A stretch of 44,192 bases of DNA, from assembly GCA_035762175.1 (NCBI GenBank), contig DASTPP010000122.1, positions 1 to 44,192 on the forward strand. The letters run 5' to 3'. Made by a program: the position numbers and the translations under genes. This DNA is from DASTPP01 sp035762175 (GTDB lineage Bacteria > Myxococcota_A > Polyangia > Polyangiales > Polyangiaceae). Positions 20,389 through 30,273 of the stretch are shown here, piece after piece (within the stretch, counting starts at the first letter, position 1; each line of letters begins with the position of its first letter). Below the pieces are notes generated by a model. That model was not told the origin of the DNA. It made no database searches and saw only the letters and a list, made by a program, of their open reading frames with translations.

Positions 20389-21303
20389 GTGCCCGCCCGA
20401 CCCCGCCTCGACGACCTCGTCCACTTCGCCGCCGTCGCAGGCGCCGGCAGCATCGCGGCCGCGGCGCGCGGGCTCGGGCTGCCCGCCTCGACGCTGAGCC
20501 GGCGCCTCTCGGCGCTCGAGCGGCGGCTCGGCGTGCGGCTCGTCGAGCGCACGACCCGCTCGCTGCACCTCACCGAGGCGGGCGCCCTCTTCTACGAGCG
20601 CTGCGCGCGCCTGTCGGCCGACGCCGTCGAGGCCGAGGCGCTCGTGCGCAGCCACGGCGCGGCGCCGCGCGGCACGCTGCGCCTGGCCGCCCCGCCCGCG
20701 CTCGGGGGCTGGTGCCTCGGGCCGCCGCTCGCGGCCTACCTGCGGCGGCACCCGGCCGTCCGGCTCGAGGTGGTGCTGAACGAGCGCGCGGTCGACCTGC
20801 GGGGCGAGGTGTTCGACGTCGCGGTGCGCATCGGGGCGCCCCCCTCGGACGGCAGCTACGTCGTGCGGCGCCTCGGCCGCTCGTCGCGCGTGCTCTGCGC
20901 GAGCCCCGCGTACCTCGCGGCGCGCGGCGCCCCCGCCTCGGTCGCGGCGCTGCGCGATCACGAGCTCGTCGCCTACGGCGGCGCCACGGGGCGCGCCGGC
21001 TTCCGGTTCACCGGCCCCTCGGCCTCGGCCGGCGAGCCGCCGCTCGTCGCCCGCGTGCGCACCAACAACAGCGTGCTCGCCCGCGAGCTCGCCCGCCAGG
21101 GCGCCGGCCTCGCGCTGATGCCGCGCTTCCTCGTCGAGGCCGACCTGCGCTCGGGCGAGCTCGTCGAGATCTCGGTCGGGGAAGAGCCGGCGCCGCTCGA
21201 GGTGCTGCTGCTCACCTCGCCCGCGAGCGCCGCGACCCCGAAGGTGCGCGCCTTCGTCGACGAGCTGCGCGCCTACGTCGCGCGCGAGCGGCCCTGGCGC
21301 TGA
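20389..21303 (+). CDS. LysR-family transcriptional regulator
   Basis: The 304-residue protein has an N-terminal winged HTH (LDDLVHFAAVAGAGSIAAAARGLGLPASTLSRRLSALERRLGVRLVERTTRSLHLTEAG) and a periplasmic-binding-protein-like effector domain (about 88-295) ending in the AFVDELRAYV helix typical of the CrgA/DsdC-like branch. The GTG start follows AAGAAT by 6 nt, so the message may be leaderless. The control region shared with the divergent SDR gene holds a dyad TCATG-9 nt-CATGA (20321-20339), a plausible LysR box. It probably activates the SDR gene and represses itself, by family precedent. Confidence 0.93.
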   Translation: MPARPRLDDLVHFAAVAGAGSIAAAARGLGLPASTLSRRLSALERRLGVRLVERTTRSLHLTEAGALFYERCARLSADAVEAEALVRSHGAAPRGTLRLAAPPALGGWCLGPPLAAYLRRHPAVRLEVVLNERAVDLRGEVFDVAVRIGAPPSDGSYVVRRLGRSSRVLCASPAYLAARGAPASVAALRDHELVAYGGATGRAGFRFTGPSASAGEPPLVARVRTNNSVLARELARQGAGLALMPRFLVEADLRSGELVEISVGEEPAPLEVLLLTSPASAATPKVRAFVDELRAYVARERPWR

Positions 21304-21336
21304 GCGCCCCGCCCCGGCCGCTCGGCGCGGCGCCCC

Positions 21337-22449
21337 TCAGGGCAGGTCGAGGTCGAACGCGTCGATCTCGAGGCCGCCTTCGCCCGCGAGGCGGCGCTCG
21401 GCGGGCTTGTCGTAGGCGACGAGCAGCCGCGCGCCGCCCTCGGGGCGCGGGGCGAGCGCGACGCCCTCGGCGTGATCGCAGGCCTCGCCGTGGGGCAGAT
21501 CGAGCACGCGCTCGAGCCTGTCGCGCGCGAGCAGGGCGGGCCCGCGCGAGCCGAAGGCGCCCGGCCACCGGTAGAGCCGCACGGGGCCGTCGAGGTCCAT
21601 CGTGGGGCCGGCGAGCAAGAGCAGGTCGTCGCCGACCGGCAGCAGATCGCGCACGCCGAGGCCGTCGAGGTCGAGAAAGTGCTTGCAGTAGGGCGCGCGC
21701 CCCGGCCCCGCCTCGCGCAGCCTCAGCCGCCCGCGCTTGCGCGGCTCGAGCCGCAGCTCGAGCACCGTCGCCCAGCCCCGCAGCACCGGCCCCCGCAGGC
21801 CGAGAAAGACGCGCCCGCCCCGGGCCGCGACGCCCTCGACGTCGAAGCCGTTCTCCTTGGCCGGCACGTCGAGGAAGCGCCCGATGTGCTCGTCGTGGCG
21901 CAGCGCCTTCGTCAGCGCGTTGCCCCGGCGGCCGAACTTCAGGCACGCCGCCTCGAGCGAGCCGCCGCCCCCGACGTCGACCGAGCGGGCGAGCCGGTGG
22001 GCGCCGTCGGCCCCGCGCACGCAAGGCACGCGCCCGAGCAGCCACCGGTTCGCCTCGCGCTCGACCTCGCGCAGCTCGTCGAGCACGTCGTCGTCGCCCG
22101 CGCCCCGCCCGGGCTTCTTGCGCTTCAGGCTCATCGAGCCGGTGACCCAGAGCCAGTCGCCGTCGGCGTTGAGCCCCTCGACGTCGACCTCGCCGGACGC
22201 GCCCTCGGGCAGATCGAAGAGGTCGGCGAGCGAGAACGTCTCGTGCTCGCCGTACGTCGCGCCCCCGTCCGAGCTGCGCAGCCGCTCGAGGGCGCAGCTC
22301 TCGTCCGACGCCGTCCAGAGGCAGTCGCCCGTCAACGCGAGCACCGACAGGTTGGTGCGCGGCGTCTCGCCGGCCTCGAGATCGGGCCGGCCGCGCCGGG
22401 CGAACTGGAGTCGGACGACGCCGGCGGGCCTTGCGGGCTGGTGCGACAT
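21337..22449 (-). CDS. DUF3616 family protein
   Basis: A 370-residue soluble protein. The segments VEGLNADGDWLWVTGSMSLKRKKPGRG, DVEGVAARGGRVFLGLRGPVLRGWATVLEL and CDHAEGVAL are the repeated acidic VEG motifs of DUF3616, which is predicted to fold as a beta-propeller. Its function is not established; members often sit near phosphatases or in DNA/metal-stress loci, but no such neighbour is evident here. No signal peptide is seen. The start MSHQPARPAG is chosen because upstream in-frame residues are Arg/Pro filler. Same strand as the GST gene upstream, about 125 bp away. Confidence 0.82.
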   Translation of the reverse strand: MSHQPARPAGVVRLQFARRGRPDLEAGETPRTNLSVLALTGDCLWTASDESCALERLRSSDGGATYGEHETFSLADLFDLPEGASGEVDVEGLNADGDWLWVTGSMSLKRKKPGRGAGDDDVLDELREVEREANRWLLGRVPCVRGADGAHRLARSVDVGGGGSLEAACLKFGRRGNALTKALRHDEHIGRFLDVPAKENGFDVEGVAARGGRVFLGLRGPVLRGWATVLELRLEPRKRGRLRLREAGPGRAPYCKHFLDLDGLGVRDLLPVGDDLLLLAGPTMDLDGPVRLYRWPGAFGSRGPALLARDRLERVLDLPHGEACDHAEGVALAPRPEGGARLLVAYDKPAERRLAGEGGLEIDAFDLDLP

Positions 22450-22573
22450 GGGCGGATGCGCCTTTCGGGGGCGCCGCGCCTTCGCGGCCGCCCCGGGGTT
22501 GGGGGGCGGCCGATTATGGGCGAGGCGGCGCCGGCACACCACCGCCTCGGGCGGCGCGCCGCCCGGCGCCCGC

Positions 22574-23182
22574 TCAGCGGGGCTCGGTCTGCCGCAGCGA
22601 GGGCCGCTCTCGGACCCGCTCGTACCAGGCCCAGAGCCGGGGCCGGCCCGCGCCGAACTCGCCGACGGGCTTGCGGAACTCGAGCCAGCCGAGCGCGCAC
22701 GCGACCGCGATCTGGCCGAGATCGAGCTCGGCGCCCCAGCCCGGCGCCTCGCCCTCGAGCGCGTCGAGGGCGGCGACGATCTTGCGCGCCTGGGCGGCCG
22801 ACCACGCGGCCGAGCGCTGCGCCTCGGGCCGCAAGATCTGCTCGTAGCGGACGAGCAGGCCGGCGTCGACGGCGCCGTCGGCGAGCGCCTGCAGCCGCAG
22901 CACCCGGAAGCGCGCGAGCCCCGACTCGGGCAGAAGGCGCCGCCCCTCGTGCAGCGTGTCGAGGTACTCGCAGATGACGCGCGAGTCGTAGAGCGTCTCG
23001 CCGCCCCCGACGTCGAGCGAGGGCAGCTTGACGAGGGGGTTTCGGGCCATCAGGCCCGGGTCGGGCTCGGTCGGCGACGTGACGACGGGCACGAGCTCGA
23101 GCTGGCCGAGCTGGCCGGTCTCGTGCGCCAGCACGAGCACCTTGCGGACGAAGGGCGAGGTCGGAGAGTAAAAAAGTCGCAC
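22574..23182 (-). CDS. Glutathione S-transferase family protein
   Basis: The 202-residue protein has an N-terminal thioredoxin-like domain (MRLFYSPTSPFVRKVLVLAHE; LMARNPLVKLPSL; ETLYDSRVICEYLD) with the glutathione-contact motif PSL...DS, and an all-helical C-terminal domain (about 90-202). The conserved Ser in SPTSPF occupies the catalytic position. It resembles the YibF-like group. It probably conjugates or reduces electrophiles with glutathione, or a related thiol, in the cytoplasm. The start is GTG (GTG CGA CTT TTT). It follows the M49 gene by 15 nt on the same strand, so co-transcription is likely. Confidence 0.9.
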   Translation of the reverse strand: MRLFYSPTSPFVRKVLVLAHETGQLGQLELVPVVTSPTEPDPGLMARNPLVKLPSLDVGGGETLYDSRVICEYLDTLHEGRRLLPESGLARFRVLRLQALADGAVDAGLLVRYEQILRPEAQRSAAWSAAQARKIVAALDALEGEAPGWGAELDLGQIAVACALGWLEFRKPVGEFGAGRPRLWAWYERVRERPSLRQTEPR

Positions 23183-23197
23183 GGCGCCGCGCCCCCC

Positions 23198-24940
<1,743 letters not shown>

Positions 24941-25008
24941 GGTGGGCGTCAGTAAAACGTCCGCCCCCGCCTGTCACGCGCCGTCGCGCCGGCCGGGGTC
25001 GCGCTCGT

Positions 25009-25190
25009 CGAAAGGCGCCCGGCTCCCGCCCGATCGGTCGCGCTTGGCGGAAAGGCGCCCGCCGCCCGGTCGCGCTCGGCGGAAAGGCGCCCGGCTCCCG
25101 CCCGGTCGCGCTCGGCGGAAAGGCGCCCGGCTCCCGCTCGGTCGCGCTCGGCGGAAAGGCACCCCGGCGCTTGGCGAAAAGGCGCCCGAT
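25009..25190. repeat. Six-copy GC-rich minisatellite upstream of hydrolase gene
   Basis: Units of 22-40 bp start with GAAAGGCGCC or variants at 25009, 25049, 25081, 25117, 25154 and 25176. The unit is preceded each time by (C/T)CGGCG or TTGGCG. The array fills the space between the divergent M49 and hydrolase genes, and its last unit supplies the -35 element of the hydrolase promoter. Confidence 0.75.
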
Positions 25191-25198
25191 GCTAGTTA
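25171..25198 (+). promoter_or_regulatory. Promoter TTGGCG-16-TAGTTA
   Basis: TTGGCG in the last repeat unit is spaced 16 nt from TAGTTA, preceded by GC and ending 7 nt before the hydrolase ATG. An overlapping TAGTAT lies 3 nt from the ATG. A leaderless transcript is predicted. Confidence 0.5.
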
Positions 25199-25205
25199 GT
25201 ATCGT

Positions 25206-25964
25206 ATGACGGCCTCGCAGAAGACCCGCCGCCGGCGTGCGGCGCTCGCCTTCTTGTTCGCCCCCGCCGCCCTCGTCGCCGCGCGCGCCTGGGGCCAGGC
25301 GCCGCCGCCCCCCCCGCCCGAGGGCGCGGCCGCCTTCTCGACCGAGGCGGGCGGCCGCGCCGTCTTCTTCCCGCCGGCCGAGGGCTCGGCCGGCGAGAAG
25401 CCGCTCACGATGATGCTCCACGGCATGTGCGCCACCCCCGAGTGGGAGTGTCCGTTCTTCCGCAAGGGCGCCGCCGCCTCGGGCTACCTGCTCTGCGGCG
25501 CCGGCCCCGCGCTCTGCGGCGGCGGGCCCGGCTCGCGCTGGTCGGGCGCGCCCGGCGCCCTCGCCAAGGCCGTCAACGCCTCGGTCGAGGGGCTCGAGCG
25601 GCGGCTGCCGGCCGGCTCGAAGCTCGGCCCGGGCCGCGCGCTCGTCGGCTACTCGCTCGGCGCCGCCGCCGCCAGCAAGGTCATCGAGCTCGCCCGCCCC
25701 GGCGAGTGGTCGGGCCTGGTGGTCGTCAACGCCTCGGCCGTGCCCTCGGCCGCGCAGCTCCGCAAGGCCGGCGTCAAGCGCGTCGCCCTCGTCGCCGGCG
25801 AGCGCGACATGACCGCCCCGAAGCTCAAGCGCGCCGCCAAGGCCCTCGAAGGCGCGGGCCTCGAGGCCCGCTACTTCAGCCTCGGGCCCGTCGGCCACTA
25901 CTTCGGCGAGACCACCGAGGCCGCCCTCGAGGCGCCCCTGCGCTGGGTGCACGGGCGCGAGTAG
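25206..25964 (+). CDS. Secreted alpha/beta hydrolase
   Basis: A 252-residue protein with a basic N-terminus and hydrophobic signal segment (ALAFLFAPAALVAARAWGQA, probable signal-peptidase-I site after AWGQA). The alpha/beta hydrolase core shows an oxyanion-side motif MMLHGMC (about 75), the nucleophile elbow GYSLGA (Ser about residue 143), an acid in VAGERDM (about 200) and a catalytic His in GPVGHYFGE (about 231). Substrate unknown; esterase or dienelactone-hydrolase-like activity is possible. Several Cys residues (CATPEWECPF, LCGAGPALCGG) suggest disulfides in the periplasm. No Shine-Dalgarno sequence; the start is fixed by the promoter immediately upstream. Confidence 0.85.
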   Translation: MTASQKTRRRRAALAFLFAPAALVAARAWGQAPPPPPPEGAAAFSTEAGGRAVFFPPAEGSAGEKPLTMMLHGMCATPEWECPFFRKGAAASGYLLCGAGPALCGGGPGSRWSGAPGALAKAVNASVEGLERRLPAGSKLGPGRALVGYSLGAAAASKVIELARPGEWSGLVVVNASAVPSAAQLRKAGVKRVALVAGERDMTAPKLKRAAKALEGAGLEARYFSLGPVGHYFGETTEAALEAPLRWVHGRE

Positions 25965-25980
25965 GCGCCCCGTACGGTAC

Positions 25981-26043
25981 GAGGGCGGTACGAAACGCTC
26001 GGTCGGCGCGGGCCCGGCCGAGCGACCGTTTCGCGCCACCCTC
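25981..26043. terminator. Bidirectional terminator hairpin
   Basis: A 27-bp stem (22 of 27 paired) with a 9-nt loop lies between the convergent hydrolase and nucleotidyltransferase genes. Its position is typical of a shared terminator. No T-run is present on either side. Confidence 0.6.
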
Positions 26044-26074
26044 GTCCGCCTGGGCGGGCAGGCCCCACCCGCGC

Positions 26075-26947
26075 TCAGTGCGTCAGCACCGAGGTGATGT
26101 CCTTGCCCGGCTCGGCCGGGCCGCGCTCCTTCTGGCCGATCGCCGCCGTCCACAGGTCGACGTCGGCGCTGCTCATGGGCCCGACCGGCGGCAGGCGCGC
26201 GTCGTGGAAGCCCCACTCTTTGACGTCGACCAAGAATTGCTCGCGCGACAAGATGGTGCCGTAGCAGACGCGCCCCGCCTCGTCGCCCGCGCCGGCGGCC
26301 CGCTGCGCCTCGCCCCGCAGCCGCCCGACCAGCTCGCGCATCACCCACTCGGGCACCGCCGCGCGCTCGGTCGGGTAGATGAGCCCGAAGAGCACGATGT
26401 GGCTGAGCAAGACGCGCCAGCGGTCGCCGAAGCGCCGCAGGAGGCGCGGCCAGTCGAGCCGCGGGCCGTGCGAGAGCAGGAGGTGCGCGACGTCGGCGCC
26501 GTCGTAGCGCTCGCGCTCCATCACGAAGGCCTTGCCGTGCAAAAGCTCTTCGGGCGGGCAGACCCGCACCTTGCGGCCGAGCAGGCGCGCGACGGGCGCG
26601 TGGGCGAACCACTCGGCGTCGGCCGGGCTGTAGCCGTTGCCCGAGTTGTAGATGATGTCGATGAAGTCGTCGCCGCAGTACGCCTTGGCGAGCCAATGCG
26701 GATACGGCACCTCGGTGTGGTAGCCGAGCGCCGCGAGCGCCGCGAGCGCCCGGTCGCGGTCGGAGGGCAGCACGACCAGATCGAGATCTTTCGTCGGCCG
26801 GCAGATGTGCGTGTAGTACCAGTGCGCGAAGGCGCCGCCGACGAGGAAGGGCACGCCCGCCTCGTCGAGCGCTTGCATCGCCCTCGCATAAAACTGCGCG
26901 GTCTGCCCCTCCTGACCGCGATGCTCGTCCACGCCTAGGGTGATCAT
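26075..26947 (-). CDS. Nucleotidyltransferase-fold protein
   Basis: A 290-residue soluble protein. The segment ALDEAGVPFLVGGAFAHWYYTHICRPTKDLDLVVLPSDRDRALAALAALGYHTEVPYPHWLAKAYCGDDFIDIIYNSGNG carries the hallmarks of DNA-polymerase-beta-like nucleotidyltransferases: a GG after the first helix, the DxD pair (KDLDLVV) and a third acidic residue on a later strand (DFIDIIY). PPEELLHGKAFVMERERYDGADVAHLL also recurs in the DUF6036/AbiEii-like branch. In toxin-antitoxin or defence loci such proteins modify tRNA or partners, but no antitoxin-like gene adjoins it here. The function is therefore open. It may start at MQALDEAG instead. Confidence 0.8.
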   Translation of the reverse strand: MITLGVDEHRGQEGQTAQFYARAMQALDEAGVPFLVGGAFAHWYYTHICRPTKDLDLVVLPSDRDRALAALAALGYHTEVPYPHWLAKAYCGDDFIDIIYNSGNGYSPADAEWFAHAPVARLLGRKVRVCPPEELLHGKAFVMERERYDGADVAHLLLSHGPRLDWPRLLRRFGDRWRVLLSHIVLFGLIYPTERAAVPEWVMRELVGRLRGEAQRAAGAGDEAGRVCYGTILSREQFLVDVKEWGFHDARLPPVGPMSSADVDLWTAAIGQKERGPAEPGKDITSVLTH

Positions 26948-27514
26948 GGTGGTGCGTCTCCCCGTCGAAGGGCCGCCGGGCCGGCCTTCGCCGCGCCCGC
27001 ATCAATGCGTCTTTCTCGGGAGACGGGGTCAGCAAGAGCCATGCCGCGGGGCGGCTACCGCGGGCCCGCGCGGGCGGCGAAAACGGGGCGCTCGCGCTCC
27101 AGGCGGCCCACGCTCGCAAACGCGCCACGGGCCGTGTCGCGCTTCTGCGCGATTCTCCCATTCGTGCCACACCCGGGCCCGCGGCCCCCCTTCGAGCGGT
27201 CGCCGGGTCGGTCGCGCGGCGGCCCCACGGTCGGAGCCCGAAGGGCGAGGTCGGGGTGCCGGAAGGCGGGCTCAACCAACCCAACAACCGCTCGAGGAGA
27301 CGCGGCCCGGGGCCCGAGCGCCCCCGCTGCCTTGCCTCTTCTTCTTCCGCGCGCTCTCCGGGCTCTGACGCGGCATTTCGCGCGCCGCACACGCCCGGGG
27401 GCACGTCGATTGCAGTCCGCTCCCGAGGCCGTCCGAACGCCCGCCGAGGGCAGGCGACGGCCCCTCACGAACCCGCGCGCCCGCGGGCGCGTCCACGCGG
27501 AGGACACCACGAGC
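26948..27514. other. 567-bp intergenic region
   Basis: Divergent control region between the nucleotidyltransferase and the basic small protein. All open frames here are Arg/Pro/Gly-rich and lack consistent codon bias, so I call no gene. A GGAGG ribosome site near 27500 belongs to the next gene. No repeat or hairpin stands out. Confidence 0.4.
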
Positions 27515-27871
27515 ATGGCCACCAAGGCAGAGCAAGAACGCAGCCGGCAGGAGCGCTCCGGGCCCGACCAGCCGAAAAAGTACCCCGAGAAGAGGCGCCA
27601 GGCGTCCATCCGCAAGGAGAACGTGAAGCGGCAGACGAGCGGCCGCCCCGCGGACGGCGTGACCGCCAGCCGCAACATCGTCGACGACACCGACAACCAC
27701 AAGCGCACGTACCAGCTCGAAGACTCGGGCAACGGCAAGCCCTCGCGCAAGTCGACCCGCGCGGGCGCCAACCGCATCAAGCCCGACAGCCAGCTGCGCC
27801 GCCAGGAGACGCGCCAGAACCGCTCGCCCCAGGCCCGCGCGGCCGCCGGCGCCGTCGGGCGCAACACCTAG
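27515..27871 (+). CDS. Small basic hydrophilic conserved hypothetical protein
   Basis: A 118-residue, highly charged protein without hydrophobic core: MATKAEQERSRQERSGPDQPKKYPEKRRQASIRKENVKRQTSGRPADG, then DTDNHKRTYQLEDSGNGKPSRKSTRAGANRIKPDSQLRRQETRQNRSPQARAAA. The C-terminal PSRKSTR..ANR.KPDS.L.RR..R..RSP..RA signature is, to my memory, widespread in soil proteobacteria and myxobacteria, where it has no assigned function. The composition suggests nucleic-acid binding or an intrinsically disordered stress protein. The start is supported by GCGGAGGA about 10 nt upstream. Confidence 0.75.
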   Translation: MATKAEQERSRQERSGPDQPKKYPEKRRQASIRKENVKRQTSGRPADGVTASRNIVDDTDNHKRTYQLEDSGNGKPSRKSTRAGANRIKPDSQLRRQETRQNRSPQARAAAGAVGRNT

Positions 27872-27915
27872 CGGGGGCGGCCCGCCCCGCGCGAGCGGGC
27901 GCGGGGCGCGGCGGC

Positions 27916-28728
27916 TCAGGCCGCGCGCCGCCGCACCCAGTGCGTCCAGACGCCGAGGTCGCGGTAGCCGAGCCGGCGGTAGAGGCCGAAGCCCTCGTCG
28001 GTCGCCTGCAGCACCGAGGCGGCGAGCCCGCGCTCGCGCGCCGCCTCGAGCAGGCCGCACATGATGGCCGTGCCGAGGCCGCGCCGGCGCGCCGCGGGCT
28101 GGGTGGCGACCAAATAGATGCCCGCCGTGTCGCCGACGTCGAGCGACAGGCCGCAGGCGACCGCCCGCCCCGGCTCGCCCGCCGCGAGCGCGTGCGTGCG
28201 CGGCGGCGGCGGGCCGCGCCAGGCGCTGAGCACGTCGGCCCACTCGGCGCCGTACGCGGTGACGTTCAGCGCGGCGAGCTCGTCCATCTGCTCGAGCTCG
28301 CGCAGCGCCACCGACGTCGCCCGGCGCGCCACGCAATCGAACGCCAGGCCCATCGCCGGCAGCGCCCCCTCGGGCCGGTAGCCGGCGCGCGTCAAGATCT
28401 GCCCCGCCCGGTCGCCCCCGGGGGTCAGCACCCGCCAGGCCGGCACGCCGAGATCGCGGTAGAACTGCTCGAGCCCCGGCAGCGCGTCGGCCAGCGCCCC
28501 GACGTCGGCGTAGACCGCCTGCTGCAGGTTGAGGTCGCGCGGCCGGGTCGCCACGGCGAAGGCGTCGACCCCGGGCCAGCCCTGGTGCACGAGCCGGCCC
28601 CGCTCGACCTGCAGACGCTTGAACGCGATCAGGTTGGCGCGCAGCCGCAAAGTGAGCTCGGCGTCAGTCACGTGAAAGGGTAGCGTAACGCGATGGAGAT
28701 GGTTGCGGAAGCCCGCTTCCGCTTTCAT
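27916..28728 (-). CDS. GNAT-family N-acetyltransferase
   Basis: A 270-residue protein. The C-terminal half is a GNAT domain: VACGLSLDVGDTAGIYLVATQPAARRRGLGTAIMCGLLEAARERGL holds the acetyl-CoA pyrophosphate loop (RRRGLG), followed by SVLQATDEGFGLYRRLGYRDLGVWTHWV, the typical YxxLGF-like end. The N-terminal 130 residues form a second, degenerate acyltransferase-like region, as in tandem-GNAT proteins. The acceptor is unknown. The start MKAEAGFRNH is chosen because GAAGAG lies upstream and earlier in-frame residues are Arg/Gly filler. Convergent with the small basic gene. Confidence 0.88.
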   Translation of the reverse strand: MKAEAGFRNHLHRVTLPFHVTDAELTLRLRANLIAFKRLQVERGRLVHQGWPGVDAFAVATRPRDLNLQQAVYADVGALADALPGLEQFYRDLGVPAWRVLTPGGDRAGQILTRAGYRPEGALPAMGLAFDCVARRATSVALRELEQMDELAALNVTAYGAEWADVLSAWRGPPPPRTHALAAGEPGRAVACGLSLDVGDTAGIYLVATQPAARRRGLGTAIMCGLLEAARERGLAASVLQATDEGFGLYRRLGYRDLGVWTHWVRRRAA

Positions 28729-29095
28729 TACGCACTCTTCGCGGGCCCCGACGCGACCCGAGCCCGACGTCGCCTGTCCGGATTTTGACGGGCCCGACCG
28801 GCGACCCCGGACCCGGGCTCGCACCCCGGTGCCGCGCCCCCGACGCCGCAAACCTCACGCTGCTTTCACTCCTGGCATCCGCTCGGGGGTAGACCCCTCT
28901 CGAAGCTTAAGCGCTGGGCCCGCACGTCCGCTTTCCCGGGACGACTGCCGCATGGCTCGACGAGCTCTTCTCTCGCCGCTCCCCTCGCCCGCCCGCGGCG
29001 GGCGACCGCGCGACCGGCGCCCTCGCCCCCCCGGCGGGCCCGCCCGTGCCAGGCCCCGGCCGCCCCGCCCCCGGCGCCCCCGGGCGAGGCCACGC
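28729..29095. other. 367-bp intergenic region upstream of PilZ gene
   Basis: Divergent control region of the GNAT and PilZ genes. It contains a local A+T-richer patch (GAAGCTTAAGCG near 28901-28912) and a GGTAGACC near 28888, possible promoter parts. An in-frame ATG at 28952 would lengthen the PilZ protein with Arg/Pro-rich residues; I consider that unlikely. Confidence 0.35.
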
Positions 29096-29636
29096 ATGAC
29101 CCCTGACGAGCCGCCCCGCGAGCTCGCGACGAGCCAACTCGTCTCGCTCGAGATCTTCACGCCCTCGGGCTCGCTCAACCCTACCCGCGACCGACCCGCG
29201 CCAGGCCAAGACCTCGAACCTGAGCGGCGGCGGCCTGCTCGTTCTGACCGCGAGCGAGGCGCCGGGCGGGGCCGAGTTGCGCGAACGCACCCGCCTTTGG
29301 ATCGACCTCTCCATCCCGTCGATGTCGCGCATCTCGCGCGAGGCCGAGATCGTGCGCACGAGCGTGGTGCGCGCCCTGCGCCACAGCACCCTCGCGTCCG
29401 TCGCCGCGAAGCTCGTCGGCCTGAGCGAGCGCGAGCGCGATAAGCTGATTCGTTACCTCTTCGAGCTGCAGCGCAACGAGCGCCTGAAGCGGGGCTGGTC
29501 GCGCCCCCGGGCCCTGGGCCGCGCCCGGGCCGCGGGCCGCCGCAGCGCCTGGGCCGCGGGCCGCGTTCGGGCCGCGGGCCGCCGCAGCGCCTGGGCCGCG
29601 GGCCGCGTCAGCGCCCGGGCCGCGGCCGCACGCTGA
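29096..29636 (+). pseudogene. PilZ-domain gene with a single-base frameshift
   Basis: Two adjacent frames together give one PilZ protein. The first part (ATG behind GCGAGG) reads ELATSQLVSLEIFTPSGSLNPTRD; after a +1 shift near 29190 the second continues DPRQAKTSNLSGGGLLVLTASEAPGG, LWIDLSIPSMSRISREAEIVR, and a final helix LSERERDKLIRYLFELQRNERLKR. T.NLSGGG is the classical PilZ core motif, but the N-terminal RxxxR needed for c-di-GMP binding is not evident. The extra base may be a sequencing error or a true mutation. The C-terminal 50 residues are low-complexity Ala/Gly/Arg, encoded by a tandem repeat, and overlap the convergent mpg gene. Confidence 0.65.
29526..29609. repeat. 42-bp tandem repeat x2 with echoes of the mpg stop
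   Basis: The 42-bp unit 29526-29567 is repeated almost exactly at 29568-29609. Seen from mpg, the sequence over its stop codon (29608-29610) recurs 24 and 66 bp downstream with TGA changed to TGC. The array lies in the overlap of two convergent genes. Confidence 0.75.
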
Positions 29637-30273
29637 CGAACGCGCTCGCCGCGACCGAGAAGCGCAAGGGCGCCCCGGCCCAGGGCCCAGCGTAGTCGAC
29701 GCCCACGCGCGCGCCTCGCGCGACCTGCCGCTCGCTCACGTCGCCCGGCGCGACGGCGCCCGCGGGACGCCCGGGGGGCGCGCAGAAGTAGAGCGCGGGG
29801 CTCGCCACGAGATCGGCGCCGTCGTGGCTTCGGTCGATGGCGAGGGCCTGGCAGAGCCGGCCCGGGCCCGCGCCGAGCGCCCGATCGGCGGGCACGACGC
29901 CCCCGCGCGCGCGCCGCCGGCGCATGGCCTCGAGGCCCTCGAGCGGCTCGATCGCCCGCACGAGCACGGCCCACGGGGCGCCCGCCGGGCCGCAGACGAC
30001 ATTGAAGCAGAAGTGCAGACCGTAGATGCGGTAGACGTACGCGGTCCCCGGGGGCCCGTACATCGACTCGTTGCGCGGGGTGCGCCGGCCCCCGAAGGCG
30101 TGGCTCGCGCGGTCCTCGACGCCGACGTAGGCCTCGGTCTCGACGACGCGGCCGACGAGCCGACCCTCGCCCTCGATCGAGCGCACGAGCAGGCAGCCGA
30201 GCAGCCCCCGGGCGAGCGCTTCGGCGCCGACGTCGTAATCGGATCGCCCGAGCCTCGGGCCCAAAACGCTCAT
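29608..30273 (-). CDS. mpg: 3-methyladenine DNA glycosylase, AAG/MPG family
   Basis: The 221-residue enzyme excises alkylated and deaminated purines in base-excision repair. The family core is complete: VVETEAYVG..DRASHAFGGRRTPRNESMYGPPGTAYVYRIYGLHFCFNVV (about 43-93), holding the catalytic Glu and the intercalating Tyr region, then AVLVRAIEPLEG and LCQALAIDRSHDGADL. Length matches bacterial Aag/Mpg. The start MSVLGPRLG is chosen because upstream in-frame residues are filler. The 3' end overlaps the convergent PilZ gene by 29 bp. Another DNA glycosylase (mug) lies 2.4 kb away, but they are not an operon. Confidence 0.93.
   Translation of the reverse strand: MSVLGPRLGRSDYDVGAEALARGLLGCLLVRSIEGEGRLVGRVVETEAYVGVEDRASHAFGGRRTPRNESMYGPPGTAYVYRIYGLHFCFNVVCGPAGAPWAVLVRAIEPLEGLEAMRRRRARGGVVPADRALGAGPGRLCQALAIDRSHDGADLVASPALYFCAPPGRPAGAVAPGDVSERQVARGARVGVDYAGPWAGAPLRFSVAASAFVSVRPRPGR

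Noticed and set aside
26075..26947. Nucleotidyltransferase as part of a toxin-antitoxin or defence pair
   Set aside because: No HEPN, AbiEi-like or other partner gene adjoins it on the same strand; the neighbours are a hydrolase and a basic hypothetical protein.
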